IMG/VR virus record: IMGVR_UViG_3300019888_000003
Location: 1 to 64,000 of that record
Origin: a virus
Direction: 5' to 3' (one strand)
DNA length: 64,000 nucleotides
Part shown: one piece after another, positions 38,457-45,946 of the stretch
How the letters are laid out: every line of letters starts with the position of its first letter
How positions within the stretch are numbered: position 1 is the stretch's first letter
Position numbers and translations under genes: made by a program
The notes under the pieces: generated by a model
Databases searched by the model: none
What the model was told of the DNA's origin: nothing
What the model saw: only the letters and a program-made list of their open reading frames with translations

Positions 38457-40667
38457 ATGTCTCAGCGCGTGATGACCGAGTTCGGTCCCGGCGTGGTTGT
38501 GGCGACGGAGACAGTCCGTGGTCGAACTCAACATCGAGTCGAGGGTGAGCATTTCAATATCTGGGTGAGTGCGGCGCAGTACAGCCCTTTCGGGCAGTTG
38601 GAATGGGATCAGGGTCTTCCACAGCTTCAGGACAACTCCACGACGTTGCCCTACAACCCACAGCCACAGTTCTATCCGCACGGTGGCGAGTCGACGATTC
38701 AGCCCAATCAGCATCTCGACACTCAGAAGCGGCTCTCTCCCGCCGACTCGGTGAGCTTCGAGCCAAGGAGCCTTCCCGGTTCTGGCTCGCGCGACTTTGC
38801 CAGTTCTCGACGCACGGCGGGAGACTCCGAAATCGGGTTCGACGACAACGATGTGATCCAATTCGTGTCGCAGACCATAGACCAGTACGGCGATGGTGAC
38901 TCCGGTGACACCCAGAGCGATTGGGAGGAACTGAAGGCAGGGATGGACTACGACGAGTTGAACGGGCTCGTCAAGGACGCCTATCAGAACGGCGTGCTGA
39001 GCCAGATCAATTCGAGCCGGATGCTCTGGGACCTGGAAGCCGACGCGGGTATGGGCAGCTCGTTCTATTCCCATGTCACGGCGACCGACGAGAGTGGCGC
39101 TGCCGATACCCAGGTGGATCAGTCCTATTCCCCGACATCCACGGACGAGGACTACCCCGGAGGGATCAACGTCCCTGACGACCACGAGGTCCCAGAGAAC
39201 TTCGCTCTGGGCAGTGTGGCAGATACCCAGGCACGGCTCGGAGAGAAATATATCGACATTCCGGTCGACGTAGACCGCAGTACGCTCCAGGCCCGTCTCG
39301 ATGACGATCCTGTTCGAGTTGTGTCGGATATAAAAATGCGGAACTTCGAGGTTCGCGCGAACCTCGATCCCCGCATCGGTCAGGCTCTGGACCTGGAGGC
39401 AGCGGACTCCGTTATTCGCACGGCAGCATGGGCCGATGTACGGGCTAAGGCGACACGTCTGCGTCGTTCCGGGGCTGTACAGCTCGAAGCGGCCAATCCG
39501 ACCGCTATCGTGGCGACAGTGACGGGGGATCACGGTGTCTACACAGTCGCAGTCCTGCGTGGCAGTGCATTGACCGGAAATTCCTCGGTATCGGAGTGGA
39601 GCTGCTCCTGCCCCTGGGGGGATTGGGCCTTCGAACGCGAACATACCTACGTCGGGCGGCTGTGCAGCCACGCCTATGCGGCCCTTCAGGAGTTGCGGTC
39701 ATTGACGATGCGCAAGGAGAAGCCTCGCGACTGGTCGCATAAGGCTCAGCGCAAAACTGCTGGTGACTGGGACGACGATTGGTCCGAGCCGGGGGAGGGG
39801 TACTCCGATACCTTCGGTGACCCGTACACGGCGCTGCTGGACTTTCAGGGGTGGGCCTACGCGGTAGGCAAACCTGCCGACGAGGCAACGCTGGCCGAAT
39901 GGGCCGCGCCGAACGGTGCCGCAACCGCGAACCCCAGCGAGGCAGACCTCGCTTACATTCGCAAGGACATCGCGGGCGAGGGCGACAGCACGTGGCAGTA
40001 CAACGGTGCCCGTCATCAGGACCCCGACGCAGACCTGGCGACCAAGCCTGGAACCCTGACACCGGATCTGATGTTCGTGCCGAAGACGCACGAGCGTCGG
40101 CGGGTGGACTTGGGTGCCGACACTGGCAATTGGCGTACCTATGCCCGCGAAGCAGGCTGGGACTTGGGTGAGGTCGAGGCACTGGTCAAGCACGCCATTC
40201 AGCCGGGAGGTCTGAGCTGGGAGGAGGTCGACGAATTGCTTCAGCAGTGCAAGGCCAACGGTACCGATCTCGGTGATGTCTACGACCGGGTGGCGTTTCT
40301 GTCCGAGCCCTTCGAGGGCTCCGGCTCCAATCAGCCGGACGGCTACGAGTCCAGCGAGAGCTACGTCGACAGCCACGAACTCCAGTATCGCGACGATATT
40401 GACGGGCCGGGGCTCAACCCTGCTGCACAGAACGCCGACGATGTGGTGCTATCCAACAGCCACGAGGCCGCTCTTGGCTATTTGCTGGAGAACAACGATT
40501 CTTCTGGTTCCAGTGATATAGCCGATGCCGCTGCTGCGTTCCTTCAGCGCACGGCGGGTCGGAGTTTCACCCTGTCCGAACAGCAGGAGTTGATGGACGA
40601 GGACGCGGTTGGTGGTCCCATCGAGGCGTCGGATCTGGATCTACGCGGAACTCACTACCTGTCGTGA
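38457..40667 (+). CDS. head-region protein with SWIM zinc finger (736 aa)
   Basis: A 736-residue acidic protein between portal and capsid protease. A SWIM-type zinc motif is visible near residues 383-405: CSCPW, then RLCSHAY, giving CxC and CxH. Copies of the RRTAGD/RKTAGD/QRTAGR motif occur at about residues 121, 437 and 698. A small N-terminal beta domain (VMTEFGPGVVV) looks like an SH3-type fold. SWIM proteins with this WSCSC-CSH pattern occur in head regions of several large actinophages. The role is unproven, perhaps nucleic acid or protein binding in the prohead. Confidence 0.72.
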   Translation: MSQRVMTEFGPGVVVATETVRGRTQHRVEGEHFNIWVSAAQYSPFGQLEWDQGLPQLQDNSTTLPYNPQPQFYPHGGESTIQPNQHLDTQKRLSPADSVSFEPRSLPGSGSRDFASSRRTAGDSEIGFDDNDVIQFVSQTIDQYGDGDSGDTQSDWEELKAGMDYDELNGLVKDAYQNGVLSQINSSRMLWDLEADAGMGSSFYSHVTATDESGAADTQVDQSYSPTSTDEDYPGGINVPDDHEVPENFALGSVADTQARLGEKYIDIPVDVDRSTLQARLDDDPVRVVSDIKMRNFEVRANLDPRIGQALDLEAADSVIRTAAWADVRAKATRLRRSGAVQLEAANPTAIVATVTGDHGVYTVAVLRGSALTGNSSVSEWSCSCPWGDWAFEREHTYVGRLCSHAYAALQELRSLTMRKEKPRDWSHKAQRKTAGDWDDDWSEPGEGYSDTFGDPYTALLDFQGWAYAVGKPADEATLAEWAAPNGAATANPSEADLAYIRKDIAGEGDSTWQYNGARHQDPDADLATKPGTLTPDLMFVPKTHERRRVDLGADTGNWRTYAREAGWDLGEVEALVKHAIQPGGLSWEEVDELLQQCKANGTDLGDVYDRVAFLSEPFEGSGSNQPDGYESSESYVDSHELQYRDDIDGPGLNPAAQNADDVVLSNSHEAALGYLLENNDSSGSSDIADAAAAFLQRTAGRSFTLSEQQELMDEDAVGGPIEASDLDLRGTHYLS

Positions 40668-40718
40668 CCTGTGGAAGGTCGTGTGTTGTAGCGACAAGAA
40701 GTGTAGGAAGGGGATCGC

Positions 40719-43700
40719 GTGAGCTTGAACAAGATCGCTGAGCTGTACGACGGCGAAGACGGATCGGTCAAGCAATCTGCCAGCACCATTCAGGGCGCTG
40801 TCGATCTCGTAGCACAGTGGCAGTCGTTCCCAGATACCGCGATCCTGGCCGATTTCACTCCACGCGAGGGCTATATCTACACGGTGACGCGCGCTATCTC
40901 TGCACGTGTCAACCAGAACTTCGACGGGTTTCCCTCCGAGGAGTTGCACAAGAGCTACGCCTCGTTCCTGGGCAAGCCGTGTTTCGTCAACCACGCCAAC
41001 CACGACCCGCAGCGTGCTCGTGGACGAGTGGTGGCTGCCAGATACGTCGAGAACGGTCTGGACAAATACGTCGATGTCATTCAGGAGATCAGTGCCGTCA
41101 AATATCCGAAGCTTGCCAAAGAGCTTCTGGACGGTGGCCTGGATTCGGTGTCGATGGGGTGTGAGGCGCAACGAACGATCTGTTCGTTCTGTGGCAACGA
41201 GGCCACAGGCATGTTCGATATGTGCGCCCACATACTCAACGCCAAGGGACGCTACCTTCGCCGTAAGGCCGCCAACGGTGGCATGGAGGACGTGCTCGTC
41301 TACGAGGAGTGCCGCGATCTCAGTTTCTTCGAGCTGAGCTACGTGTTCGATCCCGCCGACGAGACGGCTGTGGTGTCGACGGTGCTCACGGCTAATCGCA
41401 AGACAGCGTTCCCCAAGACCCAGAAATGTAAATTTTGCGCTGACCATGCCACCCAGCGCGTGATTCATTCCGAGGGTATGGCTTATGTCCCGGCGTGTGA
41501 CAAGCACTTGACGAAGGCCAGGAACGCTGCCGCGAGTTGCACTCCGGACGGCAGTCACGACGAATCCAACATCGACCGTGTGGAAGCAATTGCCAAGCAC
41601 GCCAAGCTTATTCAGCGCGTGTGGTGTGATCTTCCGGGCTGTCGCCGCTGGACCGTCTACAACTCCGACACATACAACGAGTGGGTCAACGGTCACGGTG
41701 AGCTGCGCACCTACGACTACTGCTGTGAGGGACATCGCCAGCAGTACGAGGATCAATACCCCAGTTGGGCGTTCGAGGCGCGCATTCGCAATCCGCACAA
41801 GGCGCAAGCAATGGAGAAGCACGGCTTCGGAGAGGTAGAAGCGCCCACTCCTGTGGATACGTTGCGTGACGAGTCCGAGGACGAGAAGGACGATTTCCAT
41901 CGTTACGTCGAATCCCCTCCCGAGCTGAACGAGCCGGATCTGGATGCCGCCGGGGAGATCGACCGTCGTCAGGAGATGCCCGAGGGATTCGAGAACTTCG
42001 ACGACGAGGTGTTCGACACCGTCGACGAAGGGGTGAGCCCCGATGCCACTGCGCCGGATGCTCCTGGTGAGCTACCCGGTGTCCCTCCGGGGTCCCCTGG
42101 TGGTGTGGGCACCCCTCCGACCATCCCCCGTCCCGGACCAGGAGAAGCACCGCTGGGCGACGTGCCAGGTGAGAATGCTGCACCGCTGCCTGGCGAAGAA
42201 GCATTGCCCAGTGCCGATGCGTTGCCGGGTGTGCCCGAGGACGTGATGGAAGACCCCGGTGACGCCGAGGAGGAGATTCACCCCGAGATTTTGGAGCTGG
42301 ACGGTGTCACTCCCGAGAGCACCCCTCCTGAAGACATTCCCGACGAGGTAGCCCCTGAGGTGGCACCCGTAGGTCCTGCACCTGAGGATGCCGTTCCTGT
42401 CGACGAGGTGATGCAGGACCCCGGTGATCCCTCACCCCCCGTTCCGGGTGTGGATGCCCCGACGCCCAAGGACATCGTGCCCGCCGACGACGTGTCCGAC
42501 GATGTCCCGGTCGCTCCTGTCGAGCCACCTGTACCGCCCGTTGCGGAAGAGGCACCCCAGCCCGACACTGCGGACACCCCAGATGTTCCTGTCGACCCCA
42601 CCGACACGGTGGACCCCAAGACTCCGGCGACTCCGGCTGTGCCACCTACGCCGGATGTCGATGACGATGTGATGAAAGATCCCGGCGATGCCTCTCCCGA
42701 TGCACCCGGCGATGCTCCCCCTGATGTCTCTCCCGAGGTGCCGCCCGAGGACGTGCACCCCGAGATAGAGCAGCTCGAACTTCTGCCGGGGGTAGTGCCT
42801 CCGCCAGAACCCGAGTCCGACGAACAACATCGTTCTGAGGACGACTCCCGAAGTAATGAACAGAGCACGACCCCCACGAAAGGACGACGCAACATGGGAA
42901 CCAACTCTCTGGCAGAGCGCGGGAGGGTTGCTTCCCGTGGCCGCGTAGCCGATCAGAGCCGTAATGACCAGGGTGAGAAGGAAGACACCTTCATCACCCA
43001 GACCCCACCCCCGGAGCCTGTGGTCGCGCCCAACGAGGACGGGCCGATCTCCAACACCGAAGAGAACTTGGTGGCAAGCATTCGTGCTCGCCAACGGGCG
43101 CTCAAGGAATTGCGCGCCAAGAAGGCTCGTCGCAAGCAGGCCGATGAGACCGCTGACGTCGTGAACCCGGAACTCTCGGGCACAGGCGATCAGGATCTCA
43201 AGGGCGACTTCGAATCCGCCGATCCCGATGACGGTGTCGAAGAGACTCAGCCCAAGGACGCTGCTCGTCACGCAGCGCTTGTCAAGCGCTATCGCCATTT
43301 CTCGGCGTGGTGCCGTGCGACGCAGGGCAAGTCCATCCGCGAAGCTCGTCATGCGGGAGAGCTGCGCCGTTGGGCTCGCAGCTATGCCGGAGAGTTCAAG
43401 ATCGACCCGGCGACCATTTATCCGATGCTCAGTCGCGACATGACGGCACTACGCAAGAAGGCAGCCGATGAAGGTGTGTCGGCTCCCGTCAAAGCCGATC
43501 CCGCCGCCGTGAAAGACGAGATCACGTCGTCCACGCGCAAGACTGCCGGGGACGATGATCTGCCGGACTTCCTCAAGGATGACGAGGACAAGAAGGAATC
43601 TCGTCGCAAGCAGTCCGGTGAAGTTCCCGATGCCTTCAAGGATCAGTGGGACAGCGATGATGGAGACGATTCCGGGGACGAGGACGACAAGAAGGAATCG

Positions 43701-44234
43701 GCTCGCAAGACCGCAGACGACAAGCTGGATGTCGCAGCTCCTGACGGTCGCGTCGATGTCGAGGCCCCGACCTCCGACACCACCGACGACGAGGCGCAGG
43801 CCTCTCAGTTCGACACCGGAGACTTCGGTGACAATGCCGGAGACGATCTCGCCGACCCGGATATGAGTACCGATCAAAACTGGGCACCGGGTGAGGGAAA
43901 GAAATCCTCACGTGCCAAGACCGCCACTGGGCTCCAGGCTGTTCGTCTGGCCGAGGCCTACATCGAGGCGGGATTGGAGCCCAAGGAAGCGCGCTGGAAA
44001 CTGGCCACATCGTTCCAAGAGATGAGCCAGCCGATCGTGCTGGACCGTATTGCCCTTCTGGAACGCGTCGCAGCTGTGCGCGTTACGGAGAGGAAGACTG
44101 CCGGAGTTCGCGGGTCTTCACGCATCACCAACGCTGTACCCGCCAATTTGGGACGCCAGACTGCCACCACCATGCCGCGCGAAGCGGCCAACGGTGCTGG
44201 TGTCGGCAATCCCGATTCCGACATGTTCCTCTGA
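40719..44234 (+). CDS. capsid maturation protease with long disordered tail
   Basis: A 1171-residue protein. Residues 1-230 resemble the prohead protease of actinophages: PCFVNHANHDPQRARGRV offers catalytic His92 or His95, and LDSVSMGCEA offers Ser145. A zinc-like CSFCG/DMCAHI pair follows. Residues about 380-720 are a Pro/Asp/Glu-rich low-complexity region with three VM(E/Q/K)DPGD repeats. Residues 726-1171 form a scaffold-like, highly charged part with several SRRKQ and RKTA motifs. GTG 40719 follows AGGAAGGGG. The C-terminal part probably also starts separately at 42894. Confidence 0.8.
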   Translation: MSLNKIAELYDGEDGSVKQSASTIQGAVDLVAQWQSFPDTAILADFTPREGYIYTVTRAISARVNQNFDGFPSEELHKSYASFLGKPCFVNHANHDPQRARGRVVAARYVENGLDKYVDVIQEISAVKYPKLAKELLDGGLDSVSMGCEAQRTICSFCGNEATGMFDMCAHILNAKGRYLRRKAANGGMEDVLVYEECRDLSFFELSYVFDPADETAVVSTVLTANRKTAFPKTQKCKFCADHATQRVIHSEGMAYVPACDKHLTKARNAAASCTPDGSHDESNIDRVEAIAKHAKLIQRVWCDLPGCRRWTVYNSDTYNEWVNGHGELRTYDYCCEGHRQQYEDQYPSWAFEARIRNPHKAQAMEKHGFGEVEAPTPVDTLRDESEDEKDDFHRYVESPPELNEPDLDAAGEIDRRQEMPEGFENFDDEVFDTVDEGVSPDATAPDAPGELPGVPPGSPGGVGTPPTIPRPGPGEAPLGDVPGENAAPLPGEEALPSADALPGVPEDVMEDPGDAEEEIHPEILELDGVTPESTPPEDIPDEVAPEVAPVGPAPEDAVPVDEVMQDPGDPSPPVPGVDAPTPKDIVPADDVSDDVPVAPVEPPVPPVAEEAPQPDTADTPDVPVDPTDTVDPKTPATPAVPPTPDVDDDVMKDPGDASPDAPGDAPPDVSPEVPPEDVHPEIEQLELLPGVVPPPEPESDEQHRSEDDSRSNEQSTTPTKGRRNMGTNSLAERGRVASRGRVADQSRNDQGEKEDTFITQTPPPEPVVAPNEDGPISNTEENLVASIRARQRALKELRAKKARRKQADETADVVNPELSGTGDQDLKGDFESADPDDGVEETQPKDAARHAALVKRYRHFSAWCRATQGKSIREARHAGELRRWARSYAGEFKIDPATIYPMLSRDMTALRKKAADEGVSAPVKADPAAVKDEITSSTRKTAGDDDLPDFLKDDEDKKESRRKQSGEVPDAFKDQWDSDDGDDSGDEDDKKESARKTADDKLDVAAPDGRVDVEAPTSDTTDDEAQASQFDTGDFGDNAGDDLADPDMSTDQNWAPGEGKKSSRAKTATGLQAVRLAEAYIEAGLEPKEARWKLATSFQEMSQPIVLDRIALLERVAAVRVTERKTAGVRGSSRITNAVPANLGRQTATTMPREAANGAGVGNPDSDMFL
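42894..44234 (+). CDS. nested in-frame scaffold-like protein
   Basis: Inside the protease gene, ATG 42894 (residue 726) is preceded by CCCCCACGAAAGGA, the same block that precedes early start codons, with nine bases of spacing. Translation would yield a 446-residue acidic protein with charged helices and RKTA motifs. This echoes lambda, where the scaffold Nu3 is made from an internal start in the protease gene C. No other scaffold gene lies between protease and capsid. Confidence 0.55.
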   Translation: MGTNSLAERGRVASRGRVADQSRNDQGEKEDTFITQTPPPEPVVAPNEDGPISNTEENLVASIRARQRALKELRAKKARRKQADETADVVNPELSGTGDQDLKGDFESADPDDGVEETQPKDAARHAALVKRYRHFSAWCRATQGKSIREARHAGELRRWARSYAGEFKIDPATIYPMLSRDMTALRKKAADEGVSAPVKADPAAVKDEITSSTRKTAGDDDLPDFLKDDEDKKESRRKQSGEVPDAFKDQWDSDDGDDSGDEDDKKESARKTADDKLDVAAPDGRVDVEAPTSDTTDDEAQASQFDTGDFGDNAGDDLADPDMSTDQNWAPGEGKKSSRAKTATGLQAVRLAEAYIEAGLEPKEARWKLATSFQEMSQPIVLDRIALLERVAAVRVTERKTAGVRGSSRITNAVPANLGRQTATTMPREAANGAGVGNPDSDMFL

Positions 44235-44260
44235 TCATCAGAAGGGAAGTGAAATAGACC

Positions 44261-44761
44261 ATGTTCAAAGTCCCCCTAAGTAATCCGTCGCTCAAGCGAA
44301 CCATTCGTCCGCTCTATGCGCAGCATCAGGCAACACCCCAGGGTGCATTCCTCGACCCCAACTGGGATCGCTCCATCGACATCTACCCCGGCTCGGTCAT
44401 GACACGATTGACCAAGGAGGTGTTCGGCCTCTACACCGCAGCGGCGGGACAGAAGCCCTACGGTCTTTCTGCGTTCTTCGTCGCTCCAACGCTTGGCGTG
44501 GACGAAGTCATCGACACCGGCTCCAACCTGTTCGCGGTGTGGGTCGGCAATGCTGACGCACAGTTCGAGATCCTCGCCCCGGCTTTCGACGCCACTGGGG
44601 ATTGGTCTCTGCCGACGAACGGTTCGATCAAGCTGCTCACCGGCAGTGCGACCGGACTCCTGACACCTACGGGTGCCACTGCCGCCAATGCCATCGCGGA
44701 GTTGATCGACGTCCCGTCAACGGACAAGATCGTCATTCGCCCAGTCCGCCCAACGGCCTGA
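44261..44761 (+). CDS. putative capsid decoration/minor head protein (166 aa)
   Basis: A 166-residue protein between protease and major capsid, the usual place for a head decoration protein. It starts with a basic MFKVPLSNPSLKRTIRPLY segment and the rest is beta-rich and Gly/Thr/Ala-rich. No specific family recognised. The assignment rests on position and composition. Confidence 0.65.
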   Translation: MFKVPLSNPSLKRTIRPLYAQHQATPQGAFLDPNWDRSIDIYPGSVMTRLTKEVFGLYTAAAGQKPYGLSAFFVAPTLGVDEVIDTGSNLFAVWVGNADAQFEILAPAFDATGDWSLPTNGSIKLLTGSATGLLTPTGATAANAIAELIDVPSTDKIVIRPVRPTA

Positions 44762-44777
44762 GAGTAGGAGAAATAAC

Positions 44778-45776
44778 ATGACTACTCTGGTTGCACAGGG
44801 CACCGGCCTCGGTCGCTATGCCAAGGCCTCCGACGAGTACGTACAGGAAATTGTCGCGCGCAAGACCGCGATGAAGGGCCGTACGCTCACCGCCAGCGAG
44901 AAGAAGCAGAAGCTCGCCTCGATCCTCGCGGATCGTCAGAACGGCATTCTGCGTCTGGGTCAGTCGATGATCGGCCCGATTCAGCTCCAGCTTCGTTACC
45001 AGGGCATCCTGCGTAACGTGCTGCTGGAGGACGCACTGACCCCCGGCGTACCGATCCAGTACGACGTGCTGGACGACCTGGGACAGGCGTACATCTTGCA
45101 CGGCAACGAGGGTGAAGTGAAGATCACCCCGTTCGAGGGCAAGCGTGTCGAGGTACGGCTGTTCCGTATCGCGTCCTTCCCCTCGATCAAGAAGGAGGAT
45201 CTCTACTACCTCCGTTCCAACTTGGTCGAGTACGCCCAGGACATGACCAAGCAGGCCATCATGCGGCAGGAGGACGGCAGGCTTGTCACTCTGATCGAGG
45301 CTGCTGCTGCTGCTTATCGTCTGGTGGACGCCACTGCCGGATTGGGTGGTTCGCTGCCCAACGAGATCACGATCACCGGCACCACGCTGATGCCCGACGA
45401 TCTCTACACCGCTGTGACTTACACCGATACCCGCCAGTTGGACAGCTCGCGGCTCCTGTGTCACCCACAGGAATACCGCGACTTCTATCGGTGGGACATC
45501 AACACGACTGGTTGGGCCTTCAAGGATTCCATCGTGGCGGGCGAGAAGGTCGTCCAGTTCGGTGAGTTCCAGATCGGCAAGTCGATCATGATTCCGCGTG
45601 GCACCGTCTACCTCACCCCGGAGCCGCAGTTCTTGGGCGTGTTCCCGGTGATGTACAGCCTGGACGTGGAGGAGAACCCCCAGGTCGAGCAGTTCCACAA
45701 GGGCTGGGTGATGGACGAGTTGGTTGGAATGGCGATCCTCAACCCCAGGGGCATCGTCATACTTCGGAAGGCGTGA
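44778..45776 (+). CDS. major capsid protein
   Basis: A 332-residue protein with features of an HK97-fold capsid subunit: a helical N-terminal arm (residues 1-60), a central domain with beta strands, a spine helix around DLYYLRSNLVEYAQDMTKQ, and a C-terminal beta-rich part. GAGAGTAGGAG is the ribosome site. A strong terminator follows it, which fits a highly expressed gene. The identification rests on position, size and composition rather than a single motif. Confidence 0.82.
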   Translation: MTTLVAQGTGLGRYAKASDEYVQEIVARKTAMKGRTLTASEKKQKLASILADRQNGILRLGQSMIGPIQLQLRYQGILRNVLLEDALTPGVPIQYDVLDDLGQAYILHGNEGEVKITPFEGKRVEVRLFRIASFPSIKKEDLYYLRSNLVEYAQDMTKQAIMRQEDGRLVTLIEAAAAAYRLVDATAGLGGSLPNEITITGTTLMPDDLYTAVTYTDTRQLDSSRLLCHPQEYRDFYRWDINTTGWAFKDSIVAGEKVVQFGEFQIGKSIMIPRGTVYLTPEPQFLGVFPVMYSLDVEENPQVEQFHKGWVMDELVGMAILNPRGIVILRKA

Positions 45777-45811
45777 AAAGCCTAAAACCGCAAGTAGAAC
45801 CACTAACAGAG

Positions 45812-45837
45812 CCCCCGTTTTCGGACGGGGGTTTCTG
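45812..45837 (+). terminator. rho-independent terminator after the capsid gene
   Basis: CCCCCGT (45812-45818) and ACGGGGG (45825-45831) form a perfect 7-bp stem with a six-base loop, followed directly by TTTCTGT. It lies 35 bases after the capsid stop codon. Confidence 0.8.
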
Positions 45838-45838
45838 T

Positions 45839-45925
45839 ATGTCTACCTGCGAGAATTGCGGGAGCTGGAGGGGTGTGCGGGGCAGGCAGCCTTTCTCTTC
45901 GCCCTGCAAGCGACATAAGACGTAG
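45839..45925 (+). CDS. possible 28-aa Cys-rich microprotein
   Basis: ATG 45839 to TAG 45923-45925 encodes 28 residues with CENC and CKRH, a zinc-finger-like set. There is no ribosome site, and the frame overlaps the CATAAGACGTAGAT motif. It may be chance. Confidence 0.2.
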   Translation: MSTCENCGSWRGVRGRQPFSSPCKRHKT

Positions 45926-45927
45926 AT
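45914..45927 (+). promoter_or_regulatory. CATAAGACGTAGAT late motif
   Basis: Second CATAAnAnGTAGAT copy, just after the capsid terminator and 20 bases before ATG 45947. Its place between a terminator and a new gene supports a promoter function. Confidence 0.5.
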
Positions 45928-45946
45928 CGCCTGAAAGGAACCGAAC

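Noticed and set aside
37524-39671. 715-codon open frame on the minus strand
   Set aside because: It lies opposite the portal and SWIM protein genes, has no family-like sequence and follows from high-GC codon bias.
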